Shown: piece by piece, positions 45,086-55,594 of the stretch
Layout of the letters: the number at the start of each line of letters is the position of its first letter
Position numbering within the stretch: the stretch's first letter is position 1
Made by a program: the position numbers and the translations under genes
Notes under the pieces: model-generated
The model's input: only the letters and a program-made list of their open reading frames with translations
Told to the model about the DNA's origin: nothing
Database searches by the model: none
Source of the DNA: Parapristionchus giblindavisi
Lineage: Eukaryota; Nematoda; Chromadorea; Rhabditida; Diplogasteridae
Reading direction: 5' to 3'
Assembly: GCA_943737045.1 (NCBI GenBank)
Contig: CALSFV010000660.1
Location: 319,722 to 383,721, forward strand
Length of the DNA: 64,000 bases

Positions 45086-48000
45086 CTACCTTTCTCTGAA
45101 ATCTTCGTTCAGTACCAGATACACGAAAAAGTTTGTTCCCGAATTCAATGCAGTCAACCACACTGCGGGCTTCGTGATCGTGTCCGGTAACTGGAAAATA
45201 TAACTGGATTTTTACCTTTTTTATATTTATTATTATTTATTATATTAACACCCTAGTCATATTCACCGGAAAGGTCGTAGGTTCGACAGCCTCATTGTGA
45301 GAAATCATTTGCCAATCTTGTCATTGGCAGTTGTCATTGTCAATTGCCATTATCATTGTGAATTATCATTGTCAATTGCCATTATCACTGTCAATTGGCA
45401 CTATGGTCAATTGAAATTTGCAAATTGAATTTTTACGAGTAATATATCTCACTCGTGCATAGCAAGCAGATATGAGATTGATCAGATTCGGAATGGATAC
45501 GAGAACAGTGGATAGTGCAGAGATCACGAGATAGTAACGGAGACGAGCCAAGTTTTTGCACTTCCTGAAACATGACATTATAACATGATTGATATATAGT
45601 AATATTTAATAAATAAAGTTGAATTTGCATGCTTTTTCGACCAAATTTCACCGTTACATTATTTACCACTGACAAACACTAACATCTTTTATTCGTCTTT
45701 TAATGAATTTTGAACTCCAACTTGTATCTAATAATAAAATCATTTATATGAAGTTCATCGAAATTCAAGTCGTGTAATAGAATCAAGAGTGATGTTATGA
45801 GAGATGTTACTACAAGAAGAAAATAAATGACGCAAGATCAAATTAATTTACTAACTCAGTTTTCGACAAGAACGTTCGCACTTTGCAGTAAGCGATACAA
45901 TTGAGAAGAAATCCGAAAGAGTAGCTGAAATAATATTAAATTCTCCGAATTTATTATATTAATCATCATTATGTTATAGCCGCATAGTTTATCTCGAGTG
46001 TTTAAAATGTTAAAAAAATGTATATGAATTTTAAAATGTAAAATATCCGAGTTCTTTGCTACTAAATTACAAAAATGAAGCTAATAATAGTGATGAATCA
46101 ATGAAATGTGGAAAAATTTAAAGTTATTTTTACCTGACGACGTTTATAACATAAACAAAAATGCCGTATCCAGATCCGAAGGAGGCCTTGCGACCGCAGT
46201 AATAGGGGACCTGGAATGGAATTCGATAACTCTAATAATTTTGAATTTCATTTTCAAGATTCCACATCGCAAACCTACTAAAATCACGTTCAACTTCTCA
46301 CATCCTAAGCTATTCTTTTTTAATTGTAACGCCCCAGTAATGCGGAACTTACTATTATAATTAGAAATTGCAAACTTCGTAAACAACTCATTATTTCAAT
46401 TATGCCTTGTTAATAAAATGATGCTAACGATTGACATAATTGCCTCACTTGTTTTGATGGTTTCTAATGGTGCGCTAAAAAACAGTGGAAACGGGAAATG
46501 ACGAGTTTCCATTGTCTAAAAAAAGTACACTGGAAAACCGAAAATAGTCGAAAAACCCAATCCCGTAAATTTTTGTCATACGATGGAGAGACTTGCTAGA
46601 AGTTTGCGTAGACGTTCATTGCCTAGTGAACATTTAGTAGCCCAACAGTGAATCTGGGAACTTCTAAAAACCACTTTTGATTTACTAATAGCTAATTCTA
46701 TGAGCACATTTGCATGTATATTGTGATCTATTTCTATTACGCGAGTTTTCACCTAATTCACATAAATCCATTATAGTTTTGTCTATTCCGAGAAAGCATG
46801 CAAAGTCCTTTACAATTAGTAAATTGATATACAGAGTACAAGCACGTTTTACTGAATCTTTATGGAGTGCATGTGACATTGGAATTGCTGCAGTATCATA
46901 AAATCGGAGTAAATGAAATGATCTTTTTTTTTAATTTTAACGACGCATGATTCCGATATAGATAGTATGTCAAGTGGAGTGCACATTTAAGAGAGATGGC
47001 CGTTAAGACTCGACCACCCCCGGACACGTGCGCTAGCAATGAGAACTGGGAGTCCATACTTGGGTGTTAGGAGTGTCATCGGCCCTTATTACACAAAACA
47101 GCTGAAATTTCCTGTTTGTGCCCTCAGGCTATTAGAAAAATTAATTTCAAAAATAAAATTTTAAAAATCGTAATTTCTCAAATTCTTGAGATGAAGTCTA
47201 AATACCATTTGCGATGCGTTTAGGGTGCACAGTGCTTGCTAATTCACTATTAGCATCGAATGTGCGTTGATTCCTAAACCACTTTTTTGACTCAAAATTT
47301 TGGTTTTTCCGGACAAATCATCGATTGTTGTAGCCGCTGACAAACATTTCCGACCAGGTATTGTAGCCTAAGCAATTCTGCATCTATTTCACTTAAAACT
47401 AGGCTCTTCCCGTTAGACCATTTTGGCGAATTTTTCGCTCGAAGTTCCGTCATCGATGGTTTTTCCGAACAAATGCTGTATTTTCCAAACGATTCGTGCG
47501 GAAAATGGTCTACTCAAAGTTTACAGGTGGGACGAGTAAAATGACACAAGAAGCCCATCACAATTGAAATTTTCGATTTTCGATTTGAATGGTCATGGTC
47601 CGAAAATTTCAAAATTTCTCAAGTTTGAAATGTTTTCATTTATGTGGCGTATTGTGAAGTACTAATGATGTGAAAAATGTTCAGCCAATGCTCAATGGCT
47701 GATCTCTCCTTTCAACCTTTTTTCGAAAATTTTCATTCTGATTGCGTGCGAAAAATCAGAATTGTGGTTGAACCGGTTTCCAAATTGTTTTCTGTAACAT
47801 TCTGTCACAGTACTTTGCAATGTACATAATCAATATGAAAATCGTTTATTTTCGAAAATTTAAAAAAAAAATTCAATTTGAGTGCCTACTATCACGGCAA
47901 ATTTCTAAAATATTGCAGTTTTTCGACTCAAATGCTGCGACAATGAGCAAATGACAATGACAATGTGAAGTTTCATGATGAATAAACGTAGTAGAACTGG

Positions 48001-51000
48001 AATCCCGGCATTCGGGTCACTTTTGAATAATCGATTTCCATGACCCCGGGGTCATGGTAAAAAAATATGAATTTTCGAAAATCAACGATTTTCATATTGA
48101 CTGTGTACATTGTAAAGTACTATGACAGAATGTTATAGAAAGCAAGTTGGAAACTGATTCAAACACAATTCTGATTTTTCGCACGCAATCAGAATAAAAA
48201 TTTTCGAAAAAATGGTTTAAAGGAGAGATCAGCCATTGAGCATTGGCTGAATATTATTCACATCATTAGTACTTCACAACAAGCCACATAAATGAAAACA
48301 TTTCAAACTTGAGAAATTTTGAAATTTTCGGACCATGACCATTCAAATCGAAAATTTTGGAAAATACAGCATTTGTTCGGGAAAACCATCTATGACGGAA
48401 GTTCGAGCGAAAAATTCGCAAAAATGGTCTAACGGGAAGAACCTAGTTTTAAGTGAAATCGATGCAGAATTTCTTAGGCTACAATACCTGGTCGGAAATG
48501 TTTGTCAGCGGCTACAACAATCGATGATTTGTCCGGAAAAAACACAATTTTGAGTCAAAAAAGTGGTTTAGGAACCAACGCACATTCGATGCTAATAGTG
48601 AATTAGCAAGCACTGTGCACCCCAAACGCATCGCGAATGGTATTTAGACTTCATCTCAACAATTTGAGAAATTATGATTTTTAAAAGTTTATTTTTGAAA
48701 TTAATTTTTCTAATAGCCTAAGGGCACAAACAGGAAATTTCAGCTGTTTTGTGTAATAAGGGCCGATGACACTCCTAACACCCAAGTATGGACTCCCAGT
48801 TCTCATTGCTAGCGCACGTGTCCGGGGGTGGTCGAATATGATCGAGTCTTAGGGAACAGGCCTCTTAAGTTATAGAGTATCAATATTTTCTGAAGTACGT
48901 CTGGTATCGAAATCATGGTGGACATATTGTCACTTGAAAATTGAAACAAAATACTTTTAAACTATTAAATTAAAACTGCTATAACTGAACTGCCGAATTG
49001 TCCCCAGCACAATGCTACACTGGATTCAGCGTAAAGGCAATGAACGGCAAATCCCGTTATTCAGGGCACGCGAGGTCGTGCGGGAGATCACTGCTAGGCC
49101 AGTAATAATTGATAGTGATAATTGTAGGGACTCAGGGAATTGGAATCAAATGACAGAGTCAGTTCTAAAAAAGCAAAAAAAAATGAACATTATCGTGATA
49201 TATTGGTTGTCCGCTCTGACCACGCTCTCTCGTCGAATGAGTGATCATAGGCAAAGCGATTAACTAAGAAATAACGAGGATTCGGGGACTGAGGGATAGG
49301 AATTATGGACATGAAAATTTCCCATGTTTTGGCCACTCTGCAAATATTATGCTTATTGGATAAAGGATTATTAAGTATCATTTTCAAAGGCAAAGCGATA
49401 AACTCCAAGTTCTTGTATGCACTCAGAGTTGTCAGAGCAAAAAAAAGGTTAAAACACCACTACCACGGCTGTTATACACAGAGACCTGTAGCATGTTTTA
49501 TATTAAATGTTTTTGTAATGTTATATTTAACACTTTATAGCTGTTATTCATTCAGCTGTAGACACTTTTAAACTATGGGTATTGTGCGTATAAAATGTAC
49601 TTGCATAAGAAAATGACAAACGGTGCTAACGAACGGAAGTCACAATAGCGAGGCGGGCGAGATGTAGCCTTCTACATCTCGACCCGCCTCTCGATTGTCT
49701 CTCCGCTGCCTCTCTCTAACCCGGCTGACCTTCGCCGCGCGCTATATGATATATAAAAGAGATCGGCATAGTTACTGAACCATGCAAAACAAGAAAGTCT
49801 CTTCTACAAATAAAACAAGTGATTTTTATACGCTCAATACCTTCCTGTCCCCTCTCGTTGAAGCTATGCCAATGGCGGTACCGATTGAGACCACCACGAA
49901 GAGAATGCTGAAGGCAATTGATGCTAGCGTGCTGAAATCAGGACAACTGTGGAGATTACTGTAGAATATCTTCATTTAAACTTAAATAGGATTATTGATG
50001 GAGAACAATTAACAGACGCTATATGGTTATCGATTTTTAAATGATGTTTATTTTGTTTAATTGAAATGTTTTTTTCATACCGCGTTTGATAATTTCGATT
50101 GTACATAGTTGGTGTGAACACAGCAAGCATGCGCTCGATACCCATCACGATTTGAATGATCGGTGCCCAGAGGTCGCCTGGAAAGAAAATAATAACTACT
50201 TCAGTTTACGAATTTTTTTAATTTTAACTCTTCAAAAAGATTTTAAAAAATTTCTGAAAAAAATGCAAAAAAAAAACAGTGATCACCAATTTCTCGTAGT
50301 AGCAACCATGCTTCGAAGGCGCATTCCCACGGCGATCGAATGGGCATCAAACGTGTTTCGATTACATCCATGAATAGTTCGGACTGAATATTATCTTTAA
50401 TATATCAAAACACAACAAAAGATTCCAATGAATCTTTTGATGTGTCACATTTTTATCGTTACAGCGTTGGCAGTGTACTACATCTTCGAGAATATTTTAT
50501 ATTTTTGCTTAGTCATTTCTTTAAAGGTGCTGACACCTTTGGCAATGGTTTCTTCAACGCTCTACGCTGTCTGCTTGTTGGAGAACAGAGAAATAATGTG
50601 CACGATGAAGAGACCATTGAGAGAGGTTACTCTCCCTTTAAAAGAACACCCCGAGCTAATTTTGCTCTCCGCATTGGCAATACTCTCTCGTAGACAAAGA
50701 AAGCGAGAGAATGTGGCCGGAGCAGAGAGTTTCAAATTAACTCGGGGCGTGCCTTTAACTTAAGCTCAACGACTACTTGGCACTTGGCACGCATGAAAAA
50801 TGTATTACGTCGCGTTCAAAAGTAAAAGTAATACGGAGTATGTGAAAAAATGTGGGGGTTGTCATGTGTTTCTTTGATACTTGAGCAGAATATCAAGGAA
50901 GCGCTAACAATGAGTAGCTACCGAAACAGCATAACGCAAAACATTAATCTAATTTTCATAGCATTAGCATGTGCGTGCAAACTTATATTTGCACCATTTA

Positions 51001-51950
51001 AAGGGAGCGTAACCTCTCTCAATAGTCTCTTCGACGCGCAATGCTCTCTCGTTGTTAGAGAACTGAGAAATAGTGTGCGCAATGAAGTGATCATTGAGTG
51101 AGGTAACCCTCCCTTTAAGTATTATTAATTTAGCACTAATCTGTCTTTTTTTTACTATTGTATAAAAATCAATATCTCAACTGTCGTGCCAATTAGCATC
51201 AGTTGTTTGAGCTCATAATTTTATTCATTTTCGCATTCCCCTAACTGTTTATCGTTAAAGATAAACAAACATACAAATAAATAAATAATAAGCCTACTTG
51301 TTTCAGTCCTGTCCACATTATTGATAAACAATTCACAAAATCGGCTACAGTAAGAGCGATTAAAATCTAAAATATCAGTTTTTTCCTTGAACACTGCGAT
51401 GATCATACCTGAAACCGCATCCTGAAGGGCTGGTAAGTGGCGAAAATCAATAAAGGGAAAACATTGATTATAGCGAAGAATGCGCCGACTGCCATCAGAG
51501 TTTGATTGATAACTACTTGGTCTTCGAGATCTGAAGTGGTATCCATGAATGGTGACGTCACGTTTGAAGATAAACGCGACGTCACAAGCGTAAAGGGTGC
51601 ATTTTGGAATCTGTCTATGCTTATGACGTTGGTAAACGGTTTGTCAACGTTCATGGATACTACCTACATATATGTAAAAAAAGATTAGTGTGATGTTCAA
51701 ACCCCTCGGAAAGAGAATAAAAAAAGAGTTCGTAAAACGAGTAATTGTCTCTGAACTTCTTTTGAACTTTTAAAACACAGCATAAATCATGTATTACCCC
51801 TTGAGCACACAATAAGAACTTTACAAAGTCACAAAATCAAAAAAATTCCTCGTACAGGTTCAGGGTAATTTTCGAGAACATTCATAAAACTTCACCTTCA
51901 ATATATCCTTCAGTGTCGTTGGTCACGAGTTCTATGGATTTGAACGACAT
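45086..51950 (-). CDS. rhodopsin-like 7TM chemoreceptor, complete
   Basis: Ten exons, 894 nt = 297 aa: 51,896-51,950; 51,409-51,530; 51,298-51,366; 50,287-50,383; 50,081-50,177; 49,841-49,931; 46,134-46,210; 45,856-45,924; 45,453-45,564; 45,086-45,190. Every junction is in phase. Order of features: glycosylated N-terminus (NDT), TM1 (AFFAIINVFPLLIF), TM2 with the D2.50 motif (ILIALTVADFV), TM3 start Cys (PWECAFEAW) and DRY-equivalent GIERMLAVF, TM4 (IAFSILFVVVSIG), ECL2 Cys (VPYYCGRKAS), TM5 (GIFVYVINVV), TM6 (YYLVISALSTVLVSIP), TM7 (WLTALNSGTNFFVYLVLNEDFR). The TM7/helix 8 pattern is class A-like; among nematode families it recalls Srsx/Srw, but I cannot fix the family. GTAGGA after the last codons could also act as a donor, so a further exon is possible. 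Introns hold a giant palindrome and several MITEs. No sign of decay. Confidence 0.9.
45295..45410. repeat. ATTGTCAATTGCCATT minisatellite
   Basis: Imperfect tandem units of about 18-24 bp (CATTGTCAATTGCCATTATC) in the last intron of the receptor gene. Similar words occur at 39,270-39,310 in opposite orientation. Confidence 0.7.
46987..48870. repeat. giant palindrome, about 1.9 kb (family P), in a receptor intron
   Basis: Arms from TTAAGAG...GTTAAGACTCGACCACC to the complement at 48,820-48,870, about 900 bp each, nearly identical. Same family as 34,780-36,783. It lies in the intron between exon 6 and exon 7 of the 7TM receptor (49,840-46,211), so it would be transcribed as a long hairpin with the receptor pre-mRNA. 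Confidence 0.9.
49585..49838. mobile_element. GTGCGTATAAAA-ended MITE at a splice donor
   Basis: TA-flanked MITE (TTGTGCGTATAAAATG... TTTTTATACGCTCAA). On the minus strand exon 6 of the receptor ends GACAGGAAG and the intron starts GTA-TTGAGCG, where TTGAGCG is already MITE sequence, so the insertion lies at intron position +4. The core shows the long inverted AGATGTAG segment found also at 32.3 kb. Confidence 0.75.
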
Positions 51951-53110
51951 CTTATCAGTGAGGTTGGAACAAGTAGACTAAGTAGTAGCGTCGTAGTGTT
52001 GGAACTAGTAGTTTTGTAGTGGTGGAACTAGCAGCGTCGTAGTGTTCAAGCTAGTACGTAGTGGTGGAATTTGACGCTTGCAATGAATCGGGGGTGTGAG
52101 AGGGCAATAAGTGCGAAGAGTGCGAACTAGAATAATTGAATATAAGGCAAAGTAGCTGTAAAATGTGACGCGCTACTTCCGATAATTGTCCAATATAACT
52201 TAACATTAACCGAAGATAATTTAACACTTCACTCAAGTCTGTACTCTCATTGTGAGAGATAAATAATATAATACAGTTATAAAAGCGAAATGATAAAATA
52301 TTAAAGGGAGCGTAACCTCTCTCAATGGTCTCTTCGACGCGCAATGCTCTCTCGTTGTTAGAGAACAGAAAAATAGTGTGCGCAATGAAGAGACCATTGA
52401 GTGAGGTAACGCTCCCTTTAAATAAGAGATTAACTTCAAGTGAAGTACTATTATCACAGTTTTTAGATAAACAAATAAGGTGTACTTATTAGAGTTTAGA
52501 TATTTTGAATCGTCAGGAGTTGTACTTTCGCCTAGTCCAACAGTCTCATTGAATTTTTAAATGATTTCATTCGAGTTTTGAATTCTAACGTCGCCTTGAA
52601 TGGAGGAGAAATTCCCTTAGATACTATAGAATAGAACTAACAAGATTCCCCTAGTTTTGCTCTCATTGTCAGCTTGCCAATGAATGAATCTGATAAGGGG
52701 CATTACATAGTGCTAAGTTTCAAATTACTCAGTGCTAGCCGTTAATCGTATTTTATTGCGGTAATAGTGTGGGTAGTAGAACGGGATCAAAAAGATTCAT
52801 ATCTCAAAGACTGACTATGTAACAGATATATCACATCGTCGATTCAATCTAAGGGATAATTTTTTTAAATTTAGCAACAATGTTTTACGCCGAGTTCAAA
52901 ATTCACAAAACAATAAATAGGCTAGAAAGTGTACAAAAAAGAGAAGAGTTTGCTCTACGTGCCGTTTTTTCGCAACTTTTGAGCAGAGCAAAAGTCATAG
53001 CAAAGTGAGATCATATCTAATTTGACATATTCAAGTACCCAGCTCTCCAATGCATCATTAAGTCGCTAAGCCAATGGTTCATTAAAGATAAAAACAATAC
53101 AGTGTAACAT
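51384..53110. repeat. segmental duplication, right copy (pairs with 1-1,800)
   Basis: See the left copy; contains receptor exons 1-2 and their upstream DNA. A TTAAAGG stem-loop at 52,302-52,421 is present only here. No gene upstream of exon 1. Confidence 0.7.
51539..51660. mobile_element. GTATCCATGAA-ended MITE beside a splice acceptor
   Basis: 122 bp with perfect 11-bp inverted ends GTATCCATGAA / TTCATGGATAC and further imperfect pairing inward. It is inserted six bases upstream of the AG acceptor of receptor exon 2, so it has replaced the native pyrimidine tract. The left-edge paralogue lacks it. Confidence 0.75.
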
Positions 53111-53339
53111 CGACTTCCGGGACTTGTTAATGAGCAATGATGTTGTAGAAGTGCAAACGTTCGGTGTCAGTGTCAGAAATATTATGTTTAATGCATGTTT
53201 AATGTATTTTTTTGTTCAATGTAACAACTCAATTATCCTTTCATCAACTCTTTTTTCCTTCATATTTAATTTAAAAAAACTGGGAAATGATTTGTTTCTT
53301 TGGTGCATTTTCTTTTCAGTGGTTTCGTGGTCCATACAG

Positions 53340-53460
53340 ATAGAGATTATCTGTGTATATTATATCTGTCATAATCCTGAGTCATATATCTATCATATCT
53401 GTCATATATCTGTCATATATCTGGAATATATCTTTCATATTTAAGTCATATATCTTCCCA
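53340..53460. repeat. TCATATATCTG minisatellite
   Basis: About nine imperfect units of 11-13 bp (TCATATATCTG). It marks the boundary between the repeat-rich block and the higher-GC gene region. Confidence 0.75.
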
Positions 53461-55594
53461 ATCGTTAGTGCTGCACTGTCGTAACGTAAAAAAAATCGAT
53501 TTATGTATAATAATAATTGATTTATCATCATCGCCAACTCTCAGCCATTCCTAATAAAGACTCGGCACACACGAAAACAACAAAATATATTCTTAAAAGT
53601 GATCATAAATACGGCGTAGTAATCAATGCTCATGGATGGACAAAACAATCGACGAGGTGGTGTACGGTGTAAATCACCACGTGAGGCTGGGGGCAAATAG
53701 GAATATCCACCTGCCACCAGGGGTGTGCATCGATGGCGGTGGACTTATTAACGAGATGGCGGGGGGGACAACAATACGGGACTACCCGAAACTAGGAGGG
53801 AAACCTAAGCGCGTACACGCATGACTACTGTGTGTGTGTGTGGGAATGGGAAACGGTATTGGGTGAGAAAACTGGGAAACTGGGAAACTCGGTCTGGGTA
53901 GAATTGGGATCATAACTGCATTGCTGCTCGCGAACCGTTGTGAAATGGGGGGGGGGGAATGCTATCGGTGTCAATTCATGTCTGGCTCACTCGAGATCTT
54001 CTTTACTACACGAGAGAGAACAACAACGACACAACAATTACGCGGACGCGGCCGTGACGCGATATACCAGTTCACGGGGGCGCGGCCGTACACCATCTAG
54101 GATTCTCCGGCTCTGGACACACACTTCCACAACTCTTGGCGGGGAGGAATATGCAATACGCCACAAGTAGTACAACGCTTATATGATCGATAGATCGATG
54201 GATACCCAGTATGAGAAGAGGAAACGATTGACAATGTATTGAGGATGTGAAAAGATTACGCATAAATAGAGGAGGACATAATAAAGAGTGAGGAGATAGC
54301 CCGTTTGTGGTAATTTTCTTGTAGTGTTTCAGAGAGAGAGGAGGGGGGATCAGTGAGAAAACCGAGAGAAAATGAATGGAAATTCAGTAATAAACAAACA
54401 AACAAGTGGTGAGAGAAGGTCGAATAGATGCGGATGCGGTAAGTAGTGTAATATATTAGACTGCGAAAAATCGATAATGAAAAAAATCGATAATGACTGC
54501 AAAACGAGAACAACTTTAACTAGGGATTGGGCTGGAATTCAGGGGAAAGGGGGCTGGGGAGTGGGCAGGTTTTGAACATCGGTAAATAGGAAGTATATAC
54601 GAATCATATAGAATGTAGCAATCAGGCACAGGGGACATAGCGGAACTAACGTTTCATACAAAACGGTTACTATCGAAAAACAGGAATACATATATACTTG
54701 ATTTTGGAGAATAATAATCGATGCTTATATAGGCGTACGTATATACAATGTGTGTACTGTAATATTGAGGTGATTTGAAGAGAAAAAAAGTGTTTTTAGA
54801 CGAACAAACGAAGATTTTGTTACCTGGCAAAAGAGTTGCTTTTTTGTGCTGTACGATACATGTTTGGAGAGAGGGAGGATTGAGAGGGCGAGAGTGTACT
54901 ATATGTATATATATATATATATTTGAATAAGGGGTAGGAGCAAAGCTGCCTAGAGGTAGTTAGTTGCGAGCATTGTAGGGGACTGTATTTGGCGCTGCCC
55001 GAAGGGAGACTGGGTGTACAAAAGTGGGCGGGACTTGTTCGCAATGGGCGGGGCTTGTTCGCAATGGGCGCTATATTTACACAGAAACGGTGAGAAGTAG
55101 CAGCGTACAGGGCAAGATCAACGGGGGCTGAAGGGGGACTGATAGCATAAAGTAGGCATACGTGAGATAGAGATGATAAAGACAGCAACAACGAAAAAAA
55201 ACACGGAAAACTGAGAGGGCTCTTGGAATATAAATATTGGTTTTTTAATAATGATAATAGTAATAATAATAAAAGTAGGTGCATACATCTGCGCGCTCTA
55301 CTCACTACTAGACAATTACGGTAGCTATTATAGAGTGGGCAGTATACGGTAGGTCGCCTAATAGCCACAATCATCTTCTATTCGGAAAATTGGCACAAAA
55401 TTACACTAAACCAGTCTACAATGTGTGGGTGGGTTTGAGAAAATACAGAATCGATTGATTTGTGGACTGAAAGATGGGAGCGGATTCATCGAATACAACT
55501 GAGGCAGGACGAGAGATAGATACGGTATACGACGGACACAACTACGGTATGTACACTTAATATTGATCGATGGGCGGGGCTACAGACCGCCGGC
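53461..55594 (-). other. 3' flank / possible long 3' UTR of the 55-64 kb gene
   Basis: Between the minisatellite and the stop codon at 55,595 there is no recognised repeat family and the GC content is higher. Notable pieces: GGGCGGGGCTTGTTCGCAAT direct repeats at 55,025-55,070, a TA run at 54,903-54,921 and several TACGGTA motifs. An open frame at 53,636-53,824 (+; MDKTIDEVVYGVNHH start, IHLPPGVCIDGGG) has plausible codon use but no supporting context. A 184-codon minus frame at 54,820-55,374 is low-complexity and probably not coding. Confidence 0.4.

Noticed and set aside
46144..46386. 80-codon minus frame starting MFTKFAISN
   Set aside because: It overlaps receptor exon 7 in a different frame; the exon frame (VPYYCGRKAS) is the one in phase with its neighbours.
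53636..53824. Small plus-strand gene
   Set aside because: Open for 62 codons with acceptable composition, but no splice, promoter or homology support; mentioned only within the 3' flank entry.
54820..55374. 184-codon minus-strand open frame rich in Leu/Ser
   Set aside because: Low-complexity, no splice or start context, lies in the 3' flank of the 55-64 kb gene; likely chance.
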